Of a stretch of DNA of 64,000 bases, positions 34,809 to 48,000 are shown piece by piece (the first letter of the stretch is position 1; every line of letters starts with the position of its first letter). The translations under genes were made by a program, and so were the position numbers. The notes beneath the pieces are model-generated. The model saw only the letters and a list, made by a program, of their open reading frames with translations, was not told the DNA's origin and ran no database searches. The stretch spans positions 199,000,622-199,064,621 of the forward strand of contig NC_041400.2 in NCBI RefSeq assembly GCF_900747795.2. The letters are read 5' to 3'. The DNA comes from Erpetoichthys calabaricus. Lineage: Eukaryota > Chordata > Cladistia > Polypteriformes > Polypteridae.

Positions 34809-37800
34809 GTGAGAATCTTGCATGTCGTGGTTTATAGTAGTGAGGGTCCTGCACCTAACACGTCTCCTTTCAATGTTCAGTGACTGTGTGCCCATGTGAG
34901 GTGGGTGGTCCTTGGTGGTGGTGTCAAGGTTAAAGGGCAGCAAACATGAGCCCTTGAGGTGCATGCCGTTCAGATGTGATGGACTGGAGTTGATGTACTC
35001 ACGTCAAGTTAACTGACTGAAACGGCACACTGGCACAACTGTACCTTATTGTACCTAAATGTCCACGGCACAAACTAATGAATGAATAAGTTCAAGGCAT
35101 GAGTGAAAAATACGCGCGCGCACGTGTGTATAACTAAAATTAAAAATGTAATTTGTCCGTTTAAACATCTGAATTCAGCAAGCTAACAGTCGTTCTACTG
35201 TATTCTATCCAGAGCCATTAGTTTGAACGTGGAGCTGTGCTAATTCGGTTTGTTTCCATCTCTGACACTCATCCCCATTGAAGTCCACGGTTGTGAGGCG
35301 CTTGATGTTTAGCGCTCTGTGTGACCCTCTCGTCTCGTATTCACTGAAGCTCCTCTCACGGTCACCTGAGCGGACTGGCAAGTAGATGTAGGGCAATGCC
35401 ATCTGTCACCTTTGGGAAAACACTTTCTACCCTTCCTGTAATCTGCCAGCTCCACAGAAGAGGAGAGACCCTCGTTTGAAGCACAGTGTAAATACGCCAT
35501 CCACTCTTCACTTGGCTCTGCCGATGGCTTCATCACAAGTTTCAGTTTGGCCTGCCTGGGATTGAACACTCTGGCCAGCTCTTATATTCCTCCTTCCCAG
35601 GATGGGAATCCCAGTGTTTTGAAAACTTGGCAAAGGCCAGTTGGGATACATCATGCATGTGGATAACCCTACTGTCCTGTGGCACACACCCATCTGGTTC
35701 AGGAGCTCCTCATTGACACCAAAGCCGTAGGTTTTTGCATTCATCAGGTAGGAGCCCCGAGCCTCCATGCTGAGACTGCAGTAGGACAGCGAGTGTCGTC
35801 CAGAGTTGGGAGAGCTTCAGCTAGTTTGGTGCATCCTTCAGAGATGGAGGTGAAGTTCTTCATTTTTAGGCTCTCCAGTTTTCCCTCGGTTTCATTCAGC
35901 TATAGGGTGCGAGTCACAGCCTGAGCTGATGTGTTCTTTGTACAGGTGAAGATGTTCAGACCAGACCCTAACCCCGATTCTACCTGATGTTTCCTGCCTT
36001 CGTCAGCGTGACATGAAGGCTGCCCATCTCCTTTTCCTTGCAGACTTCTTGAAGGCAAACGTCACCCACGTCACTACTGATGCAGCCTCACTGAAGTATT
36101 TGTAGTGCTGCCACCAAACTGATGACCTGACACAAGCAGGGTGAAAGCAGACAGTTAGCTGTGACCCCTTTTAGAACTCCCTGGTCTGTCCGCTGTGCTG
36201 AAATGTCATCAAGATTCAGTTGGTTGGTGTGCTGCTCAAACCTGTGAAAAGACAGAAGTTACAGCTCTCCATTATGAGAACACCTGCCAGAAAGTCCTGG
36301 TCTTCAGTACCTGTAATCGTAATGATGTCAGTTAATTCTAATGATTCTTAAACCTTAAAGATTGAAAAATGTACATCGTTACATCTCTAACTTAAACTGT
36401 ACATCTGCATCAGCTTCATCAAAAGCACATCTTAAAATAAACACAAAATAAAGGCCAACTAATCTGGAAGACGATAAATCTGGGCATTAAAGAGTCTCGC
36501 TGTTAAGGGCTCATTGCATCTGAGGAGACGCCTGTAACAGAAGTCAAAACTCTGGACCTCGTGTGCCTCGTCACTGCAAGGAGAAACGTTTATTAAATCC
36601 AGAAATGTTAATTTTTGAAAATGGAACCCGTTAACAACCAGGGCCTTCCACTAATATTGTTCTACACAGAAGTCTTTATATACCAGTTGAATGTAATGGT
36701 GGTTTACAATTAGACCTGCCATACAGTCAGATGTCTACTCGCCTGTCCCCGTGTTGAACGCTGCAGTCTCGGCTATCGGCGGTTTCATCAACTACAACAT
36801 TAATTCTCTTGCCACAAGTCTTCTGAAGAACAGCGTCCATGTGGTGTTCAAAGACGCGGGCCAGATGAGTTTGGTGCAAACCGCTCATTTTCTGGGAACG
36901 CGCCTCCTGATTGCAATGCTTAATAAAGAGAGGACGCATTTTCATCCCACCACAGGCAGTATGTCCAGCTTTGCACACATGACCACAGACTCCTCCACAA
37001 ACTGGCGTCTTGTCTGACAATGTTGTTGTTGTTTCCTCTCATTATGCTCATTGATCTTCATTGCTCCTTGTTCTTGATGTGTTTTCTATCCGACGTGGTC
37101 ATTTTATGTGTCCAGTCTATGGTATGCTGGCAAAACTCACAGAAAAGTTACTGTCCTGATTCGTAAATGTCTCCAGGATATTGTTGTGCCCCATTTTGCA
37201 GTTAAACTTGTGTTTCTTAGTTTTTCAGACGTAGCTGGCGTATCTGATCCTGCTCGCTCATGAAGCTTAGCTAACTCGTGTGTCTTTAATGAGAAAACGT
37301 ACAGAAGCACAAACACGGGCACAACTGGATTTCTACAAAGAATTGTGTGCTTGAAAAGAGACAAACTAGAAAATCGTATCTGGATGACTGATCTACAGAT
37401 TGCCCAAATGTTTAATATATTGGGAAGGTTTGTATCCGTTGCCCCTTCAGTCTCCAAATTCCATACATTTGTTTTTAAATCTCCAATCTGTTTTTGTGTT
37501 AATTCCCTGACTTGTCCGTGTTTTCCGCATTGTGGAAATCAAAGGGCCCTACAGTTTGAGATTATTCTTGAAGTTCAGTGATCCCTCGCCTATCATGGAC
37601 GTTACATTCCAGACCCATTGGCGATGGGTGAAAATCTGCGCTGTAGAAAGACCACATAAATAAACCTTTTTATAGTTTGTCTTACAATACCCTCCCACAC
37701 GCTTTAAACACACGTAAACTTATTAAAACACACTTTGTAAACACATGATGTGTGGATGTCGGGCTAAGGATATGACTTGACATCTCTTGTATAAAAAAAA

Positions 37801-40800
37801 ATCTTGGCAGGGAGATGAGGCGTGATCTTCTCAGAAGACAATTTGACGTCCCGCAAGACAAGGCAGTGAGACAGGAGGACAGCTGCTGTTCAGGCTTTTA
37901 AATGAGCGACACGCAGAACGGCCATCTTGGCAGAAGCAGCACAAAGCCAGTAGCTGATCTGTCCACTTCTGCTTCGTATGCATTCAGCTCGCATCCCCCC
38001 CCCCCCCCCCCCCCCCCCACTTCACAATGTGAACGGGAGAGATGTGAGGTGGCAGGAGTGCAGTGCGCCTCCGGGCCGGGGGGGGGTATTGGGTTGAGCA
38101 AAGCGATCGAGACCTGATCATCTCGGAGAGACACACAAGAAAGACTAGACATTGCAACCTTAGGACGCAGAACCCGTGAGATGGTGACTTTTGCACATCA
38201 CGTCTTACTTACAATTTTAAAACAAGTTCACGGACATCTGACCTCATGGTTGTTGTATTGCTTTTGGCAGACAAACATCCGGTGCTCTTAAAACGACGAC
38301 AAGCAGAACACGCAGCTTGCCAGCAGATGATTTGAGCCCGTCTCCTTGGCGTGCGTTCAGCCCTTGCATCCAAACCCCAACTTCACAAGGCTAGCGGCAG
38401 AGACGCGAAGTGGCAAACGGACAGCTGCTGGACCGGCTGTTTAAGTGATTGACGCAAAGTGTGACAAGGACAACACCCAGCTGGCCAACAGCAGCTGAAG
38501 TGATCACATCTCCTTCGCTTGCGTTCAGACCCCCTTCACAGTGTGAGCAGCGTTAAGTGCCGTGAGAAAGATGTAACCACACCTGGGCCAGGAAATAAAG
38601 AACAAATATTATTTTTACAAAAGGTTTAAAGTAAAAATGAAAATGACTGTTATTTTCATGGGAATTGTTACATAATCTCTTTAAATTGTTTATCCGGTAA
38701 ACCAAAACCCAGGGGGAGCCCCCTAGTAGTAGTAGTAATAAATCTGTGATGTAGTGGGGCACGATAGCTGAACCGCGATGTAGCGGGGGACCGCTGTAGT
38801 TGCCAATCTAATCGGCTGTGATATTTGTGAAGTCTGTGGCCCCATTGGCCACTTCTCTGTAATTAGAAATGTAACGCGTGTGGCCGCTTGCCTTTCCTTT
38901 TCATCTGCTTGGTTTCGCTGCACATTTGTGTTTGTAAATCGCCAAGTTCTCAAGACAGCTCGGTGTTTGGCGACGTTTCATCCTTTTACCGTTTGACCTT
39001 TGCATTCATTGTGACCTCCATTGTGATGCGGCTTTTCCTAGCCTCATAATGGCGTCTCGTAAGAAGCGCCTCTCGTCAGCAGTGATGGTGGATGAGCTCC
39101 GTCTGTGTCTTCAGGCTGGAAAACAGAAATGGTCAGTGAAACAAAGTGACCTTCACGTCACTCGCACGTGTTCAGTGTGCTGTTTTATGAATTTATTTGT
39201 ATCATCATTAGACTTTCTACACTGGTGACTTTGAGATTTAATAAAAATGTAATGCTAAGGGGGGTAAACGAAATTTCATTTTGTATCACCAGCAATCAAA
39301 GCTTCGCAGTGCAAGTGCCAACTCCCTTCCAGGACCACTTTTGACCCGCTTACCTTTTTGAGGTGGCGCGGATTTCTTTTTGTTGGCTTTGCTGTCTTAA
39401 CCTGCCATAGTGATGATCCCAAGTCCGAGAGCAGATGGCGTTTTGTGATATGTAAGCAGACAGACCCCTGACCGGAGACTTGTAGTCCACTAAATGCATG
39501 GATACCACCGAGGGAGTCCTTTATTAGTCCCAAGTAGAATAATGGAAGCTCTCCATCAAGAAGAATGGAAGGTCAAAATTGACCCGAGGGACGCGGCTGT
39601 GTAGCAGCGGTTCAGAAATGTGACATTGGGAAGCCTTTTTGCTTTGTCAAGTGTGTGTGTTTCTGAGAGTGTGTGTGTGTGTGTGTTGATTTTGATCAAT
39701 TACCCTAAAAGCAGAGGGAAATCGGAAGCACGTTGGGTCAGCATTCACCCAAAAGACAAGACCGGGTGAGCTTTTAAGAAGTTAAAAGTAATTATGGGAT
39801 TTTTTATTTTTTTTAATAGCTGTTCATTTGGGAAAATGTAGGAAGTCTGTTTTATTGAACACCTTTTAAATGTGTGGTCATCATGATGAGGAGGACTATG
39901 TGACACTTGTATTGCCTGTGTGACAAACGGATGAAGACTTGTGCATGTCAGCATTTGTTTGATTTGCTTCACCGCTTTGAACCATTCGTCGGATATTGAA
40001 GCGGACACATTGATCCTGACATCACGTACCAAAACTCGCACACACTCCAGCCTTATTTTTGCTGGTCCTGTAACTTGTGCACATGTCGTGTTAATTTCTG
40101 AGGACGTGGCAGCCATGATGTGTCTGTGTTCCGAATGTGAAGTTTAAACTGGCCCCAAAGGTGAGGAGTGGTAGGTAAAGCCATTGCTGCTGTTGACGTC
40201 AGTAGGTGATTGGCTGGTAGCCGCACTCACTTGTAGACCTCCCACCTCTGGGCAGAGTTGTGGAGTTGAAGTCTGGAGGAGCTTTTGGGCTAAAAATGTA
40301 CCGATTCGGTTTAAATGTGTGTGTGGTTTCCTTCGCTTGGCCAGTTCAGAGAGATGAGGAAGGGATTCCTAAATCCGGTGCCAGTGTCCGATTCGTGGCC
40401 CAGTGCCGTGTTCTGAATGAAGACTCGTCAAGCAGCTGTCGAGGCCTTGTTGCTGCCAGTCTGTCCACATTCAGAGAAGCTTCCCCAAACTGCTGCTGTT
40501 TGTAGACGGGTGCCCTTCATTTAGTTTAGACGTCAGTGGCTCTGTCCAGTGGGGAGGCCGGTATGGCCAAGCCATGTGCTGCAGTATGGAGAGCCTTGTG
40601 CCACCTTGGAGGTAGTCAGTCTGTGAAGTCTTCTGTCGTCATTCTGGTGGTAAAGGACTGTGGTCTTGGCTTTCGACTGCTGCCATATGAGTAGAATCGT
40701 GCTAATGTATCGCTATCGGGGAAAACGGTGAACTCCTCTCTGAATCTCCGTTGGAAATGAGTTTTAAGAGCTGCCTGTAATTTTTTTCTTTCAGACTGTG

Positions 40801-43800
40801 TGTTTTGCTGCCATTTGTAAGGAAACGGCCCATTTGGCCCAGCTAGTTGCTCGACAGAAGTGCTCCAAGAAGAGGAGCGGTGGGTCACGTCTGGTCAACT
40901 GCCAAATCAGAAGGAAGGAGCCGCGTTTCACCATGTCCCCTGGTAAGCTGACATTTTGTTTCTGGTGACTGAGCTTTGCCAAAACTGCCAAGGTGTTTAG
41001 AATACTCGCTTGTGTATCATGGTTGGTGGGTTCTGAATCGCCTGAGAAGCTGTAGCTAATACGTGATTGGCTGCTTCATGCCAGGTACTGGGCTGTCACA
41101 TTTTGATCTGAGCAGACATTCAAGCAAGTCCCTCGTGTGAACCCCTCCGTGTGCTGCAGGGTCTGTAGCAGCAGACCAACACCGGGTAGTGTACCACCTT
41201 AATGACAGATGAGTGGCCAAGCATGTCACATTTCATCAGTATACGCAACATGATGGTAAATGTAGTCCCGCCCCTGTGCCACTGCTTATAATGCCAAGTT
41301 ATCCTACTTGATGGCCGATGCCACACAGACGTTACCTTCTGGTTTGGCCTTCGCAGTCGCAGTAGTAATTGAGGACACCAAGCCGTTTAGCTGCTGTGAC
41401 TTTTCACCTGTCAAGTTTCTTGGTGCCCTCAAGCGTTTGCTATCCTTGCACTTGGCTGAAGCAAATGGCCAAACCTCCGGATGGCCTCTACAGGTTTGTA
41501 CGGTTTGACCCCCAAGTTATGTTTGTTCTGCTTCACTTCTAGTTGTGTCCTCTGCCGTCTCCATTATTACAGTGAAAAACACGACCGTGCATTGCATGCT
41601 GTCACTGTGTGGCTAATCCTGATTGCCATGAGCATAGACTGGCTGTGCCACAGTTCTGCTTGGCATCGCCAGCTTCGTTTAGCCGTCTCAATCTGTTGGG
41701 CTTTTCCCAGACATAAGTAGATTGGTCCACTTTCTTAAAGCTGTTTTTAGGCAGAGTTCCAGCCTACATTTAAGACCGAGGGCACCCACCTTCCTGGACA
41801 ACAAAACCAGACGTTGGTCCGAAGTAGACAGCAGGCCCATCTGACCTGAAACCCACCAGCTTGGGTTGACAAACCCGTTTGCATAACTGCTGGAAAGCCA
41901 TCTGTGTCATCCGAATTGTGTGAAATCCTAGCCTCGGTGCCAAAGGAACGTTCAGTTCTTTATCCATTAGCTCAGAATCGGTGGCACCATCGCCAGTAAT
42001 GTGACAAATGAGGTGCTGGGCAGTGTGCATTTGTCATGGTGGTGCACATACCTGAAATTCCCAGCTGGTCACTGTGATGATTTTTCACCAATATGGGAGA
42101 TTTCCTGAACTTTATTTGCTCTTTGGCTGTGATGTAACTGCCACTTCAGCTCAGTGCCAGTTCTTCTTGGCTGGCATGGCTGAATGCCCTCCCTAGTAAA
42201 ACGCATCTTATTTTGTTCACACGTGTTGTACTGTAACCTCATTTCTTTCAAACTGGAGACGGAACTTTTATAGTGACGTGATGACCTTTGATCAGAAGAC
42301 TTTTGGTAACTGTGGCTGTGAAAGGATTTCGAGTTACAGATGGTGCCCGGCTGTTGGGTGCTCCTCAGAGTGCCAGCCTTTGCCACTGCTGTTTAACTCA
42401 ATATAAATTGAAATATAAAATGGAAAGAAGTCGAACAAAAGACCACTAGTACAGAGAGAGTAACCAAAAGGGGCAGAGTTTACCTGACAGACTTGGCAGC
42501 CGCCTATTGGGGTCCGTCTGTGAAGAACTCGTCTCGCGTTGGTCTTCTGACCCCCAGAATGCTGCCCTCCTTTGCACTCCACCACCACGCACAGTGGACG
42601 CTCTCAGTATTGCAGCCATTTCAGTGGGCCTTTGGCAAACATGCGCCAGCTCTCCTTTACTGACCGCCTTCCTAACGGATTGGATTTTTGATTTGTGTTT
42701 TTAAAGGTCCGATGTCTGCCTCCCATAACTTGTTTCCGGTTTTGTTGGTTTGATTGCCATTTTTGGGTCAGCAGTGGAGTCTCTTGGGTGATGGCAGTGG
42801 TTTTTGTCATAGCTGACTTGTAAAGCCCAGTATGACACTGGTGGTCAGTTTTGTGTATCTGTCTGCACTGTGCCTGATGGTCTGTAGAGTGCCAGCTTGC
42901 TTCGACTCCAGTGGTGGTTCTCAGGTTTGTGTGTAGGTCATCGTGAAGTTGAGCTTTAAGGTAAATGAATTGGGGTGGCGATCTGTCTGTTAGAACAATA
43001 TCTGGTCAACCTTCTTAAAAATTCACAGGTTCACTCGATGTGATGAGACAATCGATTTACAACTTGGAGTGATTTGTTAAAATCACTAAGCTCAGCAGGA
43101 GATGTCAACTGGCATCACAAAAGGCAATGAGAGGTTGACCTCTGTGTCTCAGTGTCACACACAACCTGAGCAGCAGTGTCACTGATGTGGTCAGTAACTG
43201 TCAGCCCCCCTAGTCCTACTCGGGTATGGGTTAAGCAAAGTGGGAGGCCCCCATGTTGGTTTGATTTGATGAGGATAAATTGAGGTTTAAGAACTTGGCT
43301 TACAACATTAAAGGTCGGAGACCTTGACGTGACCACAGTAGAGTCCACTGTTGAAGCTCTAGCTGGTGCGAGTCCGCCATGTTCCCCATGAATGTGCAGA
43401 CTGTGGCTCAGGATACAAACTGAGGGTTCATGGCTCCTCGCCTCTGCCATTCCTGGAAGACCTTCAAGTGGAGGGACTGGTGTCCTGGATCAGGAGATGA
43501 CCGTTCAGGTCATTTTTGAGCCGCCTTAGTGCAGAGTGCACCTTGGAATTGCTGTGGTGTTTAAGTCCGAGTGTAAGACAATACTAGGAGGTTATTTTGT
43601 TTGTTTTCTGGGAATAAGCCTGCCATGTTGTCATTGGCCTATGAGCACCACAGTCGTCTTCAGGGAGAGCGGTGTAGAAATGGGACTGTGGGGCATTTCT
43701 GTAACATTAAATGGAGACACAGTGGTCAGTTTACCGCTGTGGTGATGGGGAATGTGGGCAGATGACTGTAGGGTATGTGGATGGTGGCGTAACTGCTGCT

Positions 43801-44965
43801 TATGTGCTCGGCACACACCGTATGGGAACGAGCCGCTCACCTGTGGGGTGTCTAAACGAAATCGTTTGAATGATGTAGAGAATTGCAGTCTCGTGTCCGA
43901 TATGAACCACAAGTCCACATGTGGGATCCATCACAGGGGCTTTGGATTTGTCCGAACGGTCAGCAGCCTTCAGATGTTAGATGTGGTCTGCTTTCTGTTC
44001 AAGGTGTGAAAGTTAATCTTTTAAAATGTCAATCTGTTTGTGCTTTGCTTTCTGCCAGTTTCTCGTACGGTTTTGGCGTTGCTGCCGTCTTTGTGCTTAC
44101 TGCCTTTGCATTTCAGGTCCTTCCTCTCTGTCCTAATGTGGCTTTGTTGTAAACCTCTTGTAGTGAAGCTGAAGAGTTCCCTACGGCAGCCAGCTGCAGC
44201 AGGACGAGGAGTTAAGCCACCGGCCCAGTCGGCGAGTCGACCTGCAAGAGCACTGGATGTACTGATGCCGAAGGCGCCTGCTGGTCGAGACGGGTGAGTC
44301 GAGCGTTAACATCCCTGTTGTGAATGCCATTCAAGTGTCTTACAGACTTGGTGAGCGTCGCTGTTGGGCCGGGTGTTGTCGGCCTCTGTCCACGTGTCTG
44401 GCTAATCCTACACTTGGTGTCCCGAGTTGAGGCAGGTTTTTGGTTTCATTTCTATGCGTCTGCTTTTTGTCTCCTCATCCTCATTTGTTTGCCTTTGTGT
44501 TCATGTTGTCCTTTTTATTATTTTGGATTTGGTTTCAGCCCACAAAGCATGCATTCCAGGCTCTTGGGATGTCCTGTCTGCTGTTTCCGTGAAGTTGATT
44601 TGTCACCAGGATCTTTGTCCTCCTCTCATCCCCACACCTGACACCCTCTTTCCTCTGAATTCCGTTTAATTCTCCTTTGTCTGTTAACATTCATTTCTAC
44701 TCACACAAGCTTAATAATTTACTAAAAGGGTATGCATGAATCTTAATGTGAGTGTACAGTCGAGTCCGAGCACCAGAATAAAGACTGCTGCTGATTGGAT
44801 ACGTGGGGATGAAGCGAATCTTGAGGGCCAACATTTTGGGAATGAAGGAGGGTGGGAGTTTAGTGAGATGTTTAAGTTCTGTCCATACTGCTGTATTTAG
44901 TTTAAAATGTGCTTTTAAATAAAAACCATCTGCATCCACAGCAGTACTTTTGTAAATGACATAAA

Positions 44966-45000
<35 letters not shown>

Positions 45001-48000
45001 TTAACCTACCCTGGGCATGCATGTGTTGGCAGAAAAATACTTGAAGGGTTAGTTAAGCTGCCAACTACGAGATTTATAGCCAAACTGTAGCAACCGGTCA
45101 GTTTACCTTTTGTGCCTGTCGAACTTGGTAAGAACACAATTTAGATGATTACAGGTAAGTAACCGCCATGCGAGTGAACTCGGAGTCTGCCATGTTGGAC
45201 TGTGGCTTTCTTTCAACGTAATAAGCCTGAGCAAATCCTAGCACGATTAGACTCCATGCTTTCAACACTCTGTTTTAATCCTTCAAGCGCTGCACTGAGC
45301 ATTCTGAAGTCTCCACTTGCAGAGGTTAACGCTGGGTTAGGGTGGATGATCAGCAAAAAGAGAGTAATGGATGCACTTTTGAGTGAAACTTGATAGTGTG
45401 GCCGATGTGTAAAGCCTGCATGTTAGCTGCTAGTTTTAAATGTAATCCTACATTGTGTTTCTACAGCACCTTCCCTGAGCTCGAGGCACTTCAGAGTCTC
45501 CTAAAGAAACAGCAGGGGTGTGTGTGTGTGTGACACTGATATGGGGGTCTTCTGAACAGACCACTACAACGGATAGGTACAGGATATACAAAAGCTTTAC
45601 ATAGAATAAAAGACAAGGAGGGTTACGTCAGGAAGGGCATCCAGTGTCAAAATTTGGCAAATCAATATGCAGACAATAATACAAATGTCCACAGTGGATC
45701 AGTTGAGCCCCAAGTTAACATCAACCGCCAACAGGGTGCTGGTGGAAATTGGGCTACTGTTGTCCGAAGAAGAGGGGGAAGAAGTGTCCGGAGGAGAGGA
45801 AGAAGGTAAAGAGAGTGGAACTGAGGGTAGGAACTTTGAATGTTGGCAGTATGACTGGTAAGAGGAGAGAGTTAGCAGATACGATGGAGAGAAGGAAGGT
45901 TGATATATTGTGTATGTGAAGAGACTAAGTGGAAGGGGAGTAAGACCAGGTGGATCAGAGGTGGATTCAAATTGTTCTATCATGGTGTGGATGGGAGGAG
46001 AAATGGAGTAGGAGTTATTGTGAAGGAACAGCATGTCAAGAGTAGGGATGGGAATTGATAAGATTTTCACGATTCCGATTCCATTTTCGATTCTGTTTAA
46101 CAATTCGATTCTTTATCGATTCTCCTATCGATTCTTATTTTTAAAAAAGAACACCACACAGGTCGATTAACTTAGAACTTTGTTTTATATCTTATTTTTG
46201 AACAAGATAGAAATTTAGGAGTAGCATGACCTTACAAACCCAACAGTGAGATCTTAAGAGATCCACAGCCTACGGCTCCTCAATGGGGTGCCACGGGGTC
46301 CCCAGAAAAAAATGTGTAAATGTAAAATAATAAAATATTCTTCTGTAGCAACAACAAAGTATAACATAAATTATTCTGTGGCAATTACACAAGAATGTCC
46401 AGTAACATTTACACTCTCCTTTTTAAAAGTATATATGAGCTGAGCACTCAAAAATAAAACATCAGCCAGCAACAAATACAATCAACTCAAGTCCAATGGA
46501 ACTGTGCACTGTGCAATTCTGCAACCATCAACTATTTTGACAGCTACATCCATGTTGGCTGCATTATCAACAGTGGCGGCCACAACCTTGTCTTTGATAC
46601 CATACTCCTCCAAGATCTCATCAGTCTCCTCTGCTACAGCTGTCCCTGTCTGTGCCTGGTACACTGGTTTGGCTTTGAGGACTTTTTCTTGAGCCTGGCC
46701 ATTCCTGACATAATGCAGCGTTACTGTGAGGTAATGATCTTGACTAAAACTTGCCCATCCATCTGCAGTGACAGCTGCCTTCAACACATGTTTCAGCTCA
46801 GAAATGGAAACGGATGAAACATCTGGTAAGAGGAGAACACGCAAATTTGACATTCCCTGACTTAGCCTACAATTAAACACATTCACTTACCGAAAATCGG
46901 GGGCATCTACTGTGGCAAATGGGTGCAAGCCTTTTACCACAAACTTAGTCACTGCTCGGTGACATTCGTCTATCCTGGCCTGTCATTTTACTTTTCCCCG
47001 CCTCTGTGAAAGGAGAAGCTACCGATAGACTGCAGTGAGAACTGCCAGCATCTGACACAGCCAGACTCTGTCTGTCTCTCTCGTCATGGTCATCTAAATG
47101 CAATGCACAGTAATAGCAGGTTTTGCAATAAGGCAAATCGTGCTAACATAATATGCAATGTTAGTTGATTAGTTACCTGCCGTATTAACTGGAGAGGACC
47201 TGCAAACGTTACTGGTGCTGCTGGGTTGAGATTCACTAGTCCGGAGCGGATCAAAAACACGACATTCATTTAAGGTTATCGCGTGTTTTGTGTGCAAATG
47301 CTTTTGTATATTCGTAGTGTTTCCTCCCTTTGATGAAATATCTACTTTGCAAGTATTGCAAGTTGCCCTGTTGTCATCCTTTCTCGTAAAGTATAACCAA
47401 ACTTTTGAGCATTTGTGCCGCTTAGGCGTCATGTTTCCTGCTGGGTAAATGACGCTACGCAACGTGGTGACGTCATTCGAGGCGACTGGAATCGATAGGG
47501 GAATCGTTTGCAAAAATGGCAAACAATTCCAAGGAATTGAAACAGTGGGAACCGGTTCTCAACAAGAACCGGTTTTCGATTCCCATCCCTAGTCAAGAGT
47601 GTGTTTGGGAGGTAAAAAGAGTGTCAAGACAGAGTGATGATCATGAAGCTGGAAATTGGAGGTGGTGGTGATGAATGTTGTTAGTGCACATGCACTTCAA
47701 GTTGGGTGTGCGATGGGTGAGAGAAGATTTTTTGGAGTGAGTTGAAGTGATGACCAGTGTACCCAATGGGCAGAAAGTGGCGATTGGTGTGGATTTCAAT
47801 GGACATGTTGGTGAAGGAACAGAGATGAGGAGGTGAGGAGTAGGTATGGTGTCAAGGAGAGGAATGAAGGTCAGAGGATAGTGGATTTTGCCTAAAGGAT
47901 GGACATGGCTGTGGTGAATATGTATTTTAAGAGGAGGGAGGAACATAGGGTTACATACAAGAGTGGATGAAGATACACGCAGGTAGAGTACATCCTATGA

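Larger units (their letters stand above)
34809..40794 (+). other. tdrd7 intron 2 (6.0 kb)
   Basis: Holds an old hAT transposase fossil and a Tigger-like element (listed). The stretch 38797-40794 contains only a GT-rich run at 39651-39686 and nothing else that I recognise. Confidence 0.5.

Noticed and set aside
46482-47522. BED-finger open frame as a domesticated ZBED host gene
   Set aside because: It lies inside an element with terminal inverted repeats and an 8-bp target duplication, and most of the transposase is missing; a transposon copy is the simpler reading.
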